From Rhodobacterales bacterium HKCCE2091 (GTDB taxonomy: Bacteria > Pseudomonadota > Alphaproteobacteria > Rhodobacterales > Rhodobacteraceae), in contig WVSL01000018.1 in the NCBI GenBank assembly GCA_015689685.1, positions 22,129 through 86,128 on the forward strand: a DNA stretch of 64,000 nt, written 5' to 3'. The notes under the pieces are model-generated. The model saw only the letters and a list, made by a program, of their open reading frames with translations, had not been told where the DNA came from and did not search any database. Shown piece by piece: positions 63,932 through 64,000 of this stretch (position 1 is the first letter of the stretch; the number at the start of each line of letters is the position of its first letter). Made by a program: the position numbers and the translations under genes.

Positions 63932-64000
63932 GGCGCTGTTGCAAAAAATCAGGGCCTGAGCGCGGTTCCCCTTTCCCCGGACGGACCTATCCTACAGCCA
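63932..64000. mobile_element. Terminus of a probable IS6-family element, running off the window
   Basis: GGCGCTGTTGCAAA at 63932-63945 differs at one position from the 14-bp IS26-type inverted repeat GGCACTGTTGCAAA. The restriction gene loses its family similarity exactly here. The 8 bp just before it (63924-63931, TTGCCAAG) would be the target duplication. No transposase is visible in the remaining 55 bp, which look non-coding. If the element reads rightward, its gene would start just outside the window. Confidence 0.6.

Noticed and set aside
1..64000. CRISPR arrays, rRNA operons, prophage structural genes, integrase with attachment repeats
   Set aside because: None was recognised on either strand. 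The accessory island has no visible integrase or flanking att repeat within the window.

Overview
The window reads as chromosomal DNA of a high-GC alphaproteobacterium, most likely a Rhodobacterales (marine Rhodobacter/Roseobacter type). The basis is the very high third-position GC, the dense TRAP/ABC uptake operons, the many ATGA/GTGA start-stop overlaps, and the Ku/LigD pair. No rRNA, tRNA or CRISPR array was recognised. The assignment is inference from gene content, not from a marker gene.

Positions 1-31 kb are mostly metabolic. A ribose-type ABC operon (141-6763) starts with a phytanoyl-CoA-dioxygenase-like gene and ends with a divergent PanB-like gene. It is followed by an NHEJ pair (ligD, ku), a small redox pair, gph-rpe, a BASS-type transporter and a TRAP operon with its own MarR-like regulator. 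The TRAP operon is transcribed away from a fused hydantoinase/5-oxoprolinase across a 24-bp palindromic operator. A quinone/aromatic-stress operon (GST, extradiol dioxygenase, DoxX, NAD(P)-binding reductase) lies opposite a LysR gene with a textbook T-N11-A box. Single metabolic and membrane genes follow, up to cytochrome b561.

From 30.9 to 38.6 kb there is a tightly coupled seven-gene operon: CDP-alcohol phosphatidyltransferase, membrane phosphatase/sulfatase-like protein, flippase-like protein, Tat-type substrate-binding protein, ABC ATPase, double-length ABC permease and a GT4 glycosyltransferase.

The most unusual region is 39.2-46.2 kb. It holds a small Roadblock/LC7 protein followed by four GTPases arranged large-small-large-small. 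The two large ones are dynamin-like and paralogous, the two small ones are paralogous, and the last carries a divergent Roadblock-like C-terminus. The frame of the third GTPase is broken near its C-terminus. A small protein, a NarL-type two-component system and two Asp-rich exported proteins follow.

From about 50.3 kb to the end the DNA looks like an accessory or defence island: lower GC, hypothetical genes and several lesions. It contains a frameshifted small gene and an ankyrin-repeat gene coupled to a nuclease-like gene that is cut by an in-frame TAA. These are followed by a DruH-DruE pair (Druantia type III) and a restriction-helicase gene. That last gene has an in-frame TAA and is then truncated by what looks like the end of an IS6-family element at 63932, which runs out of the window.
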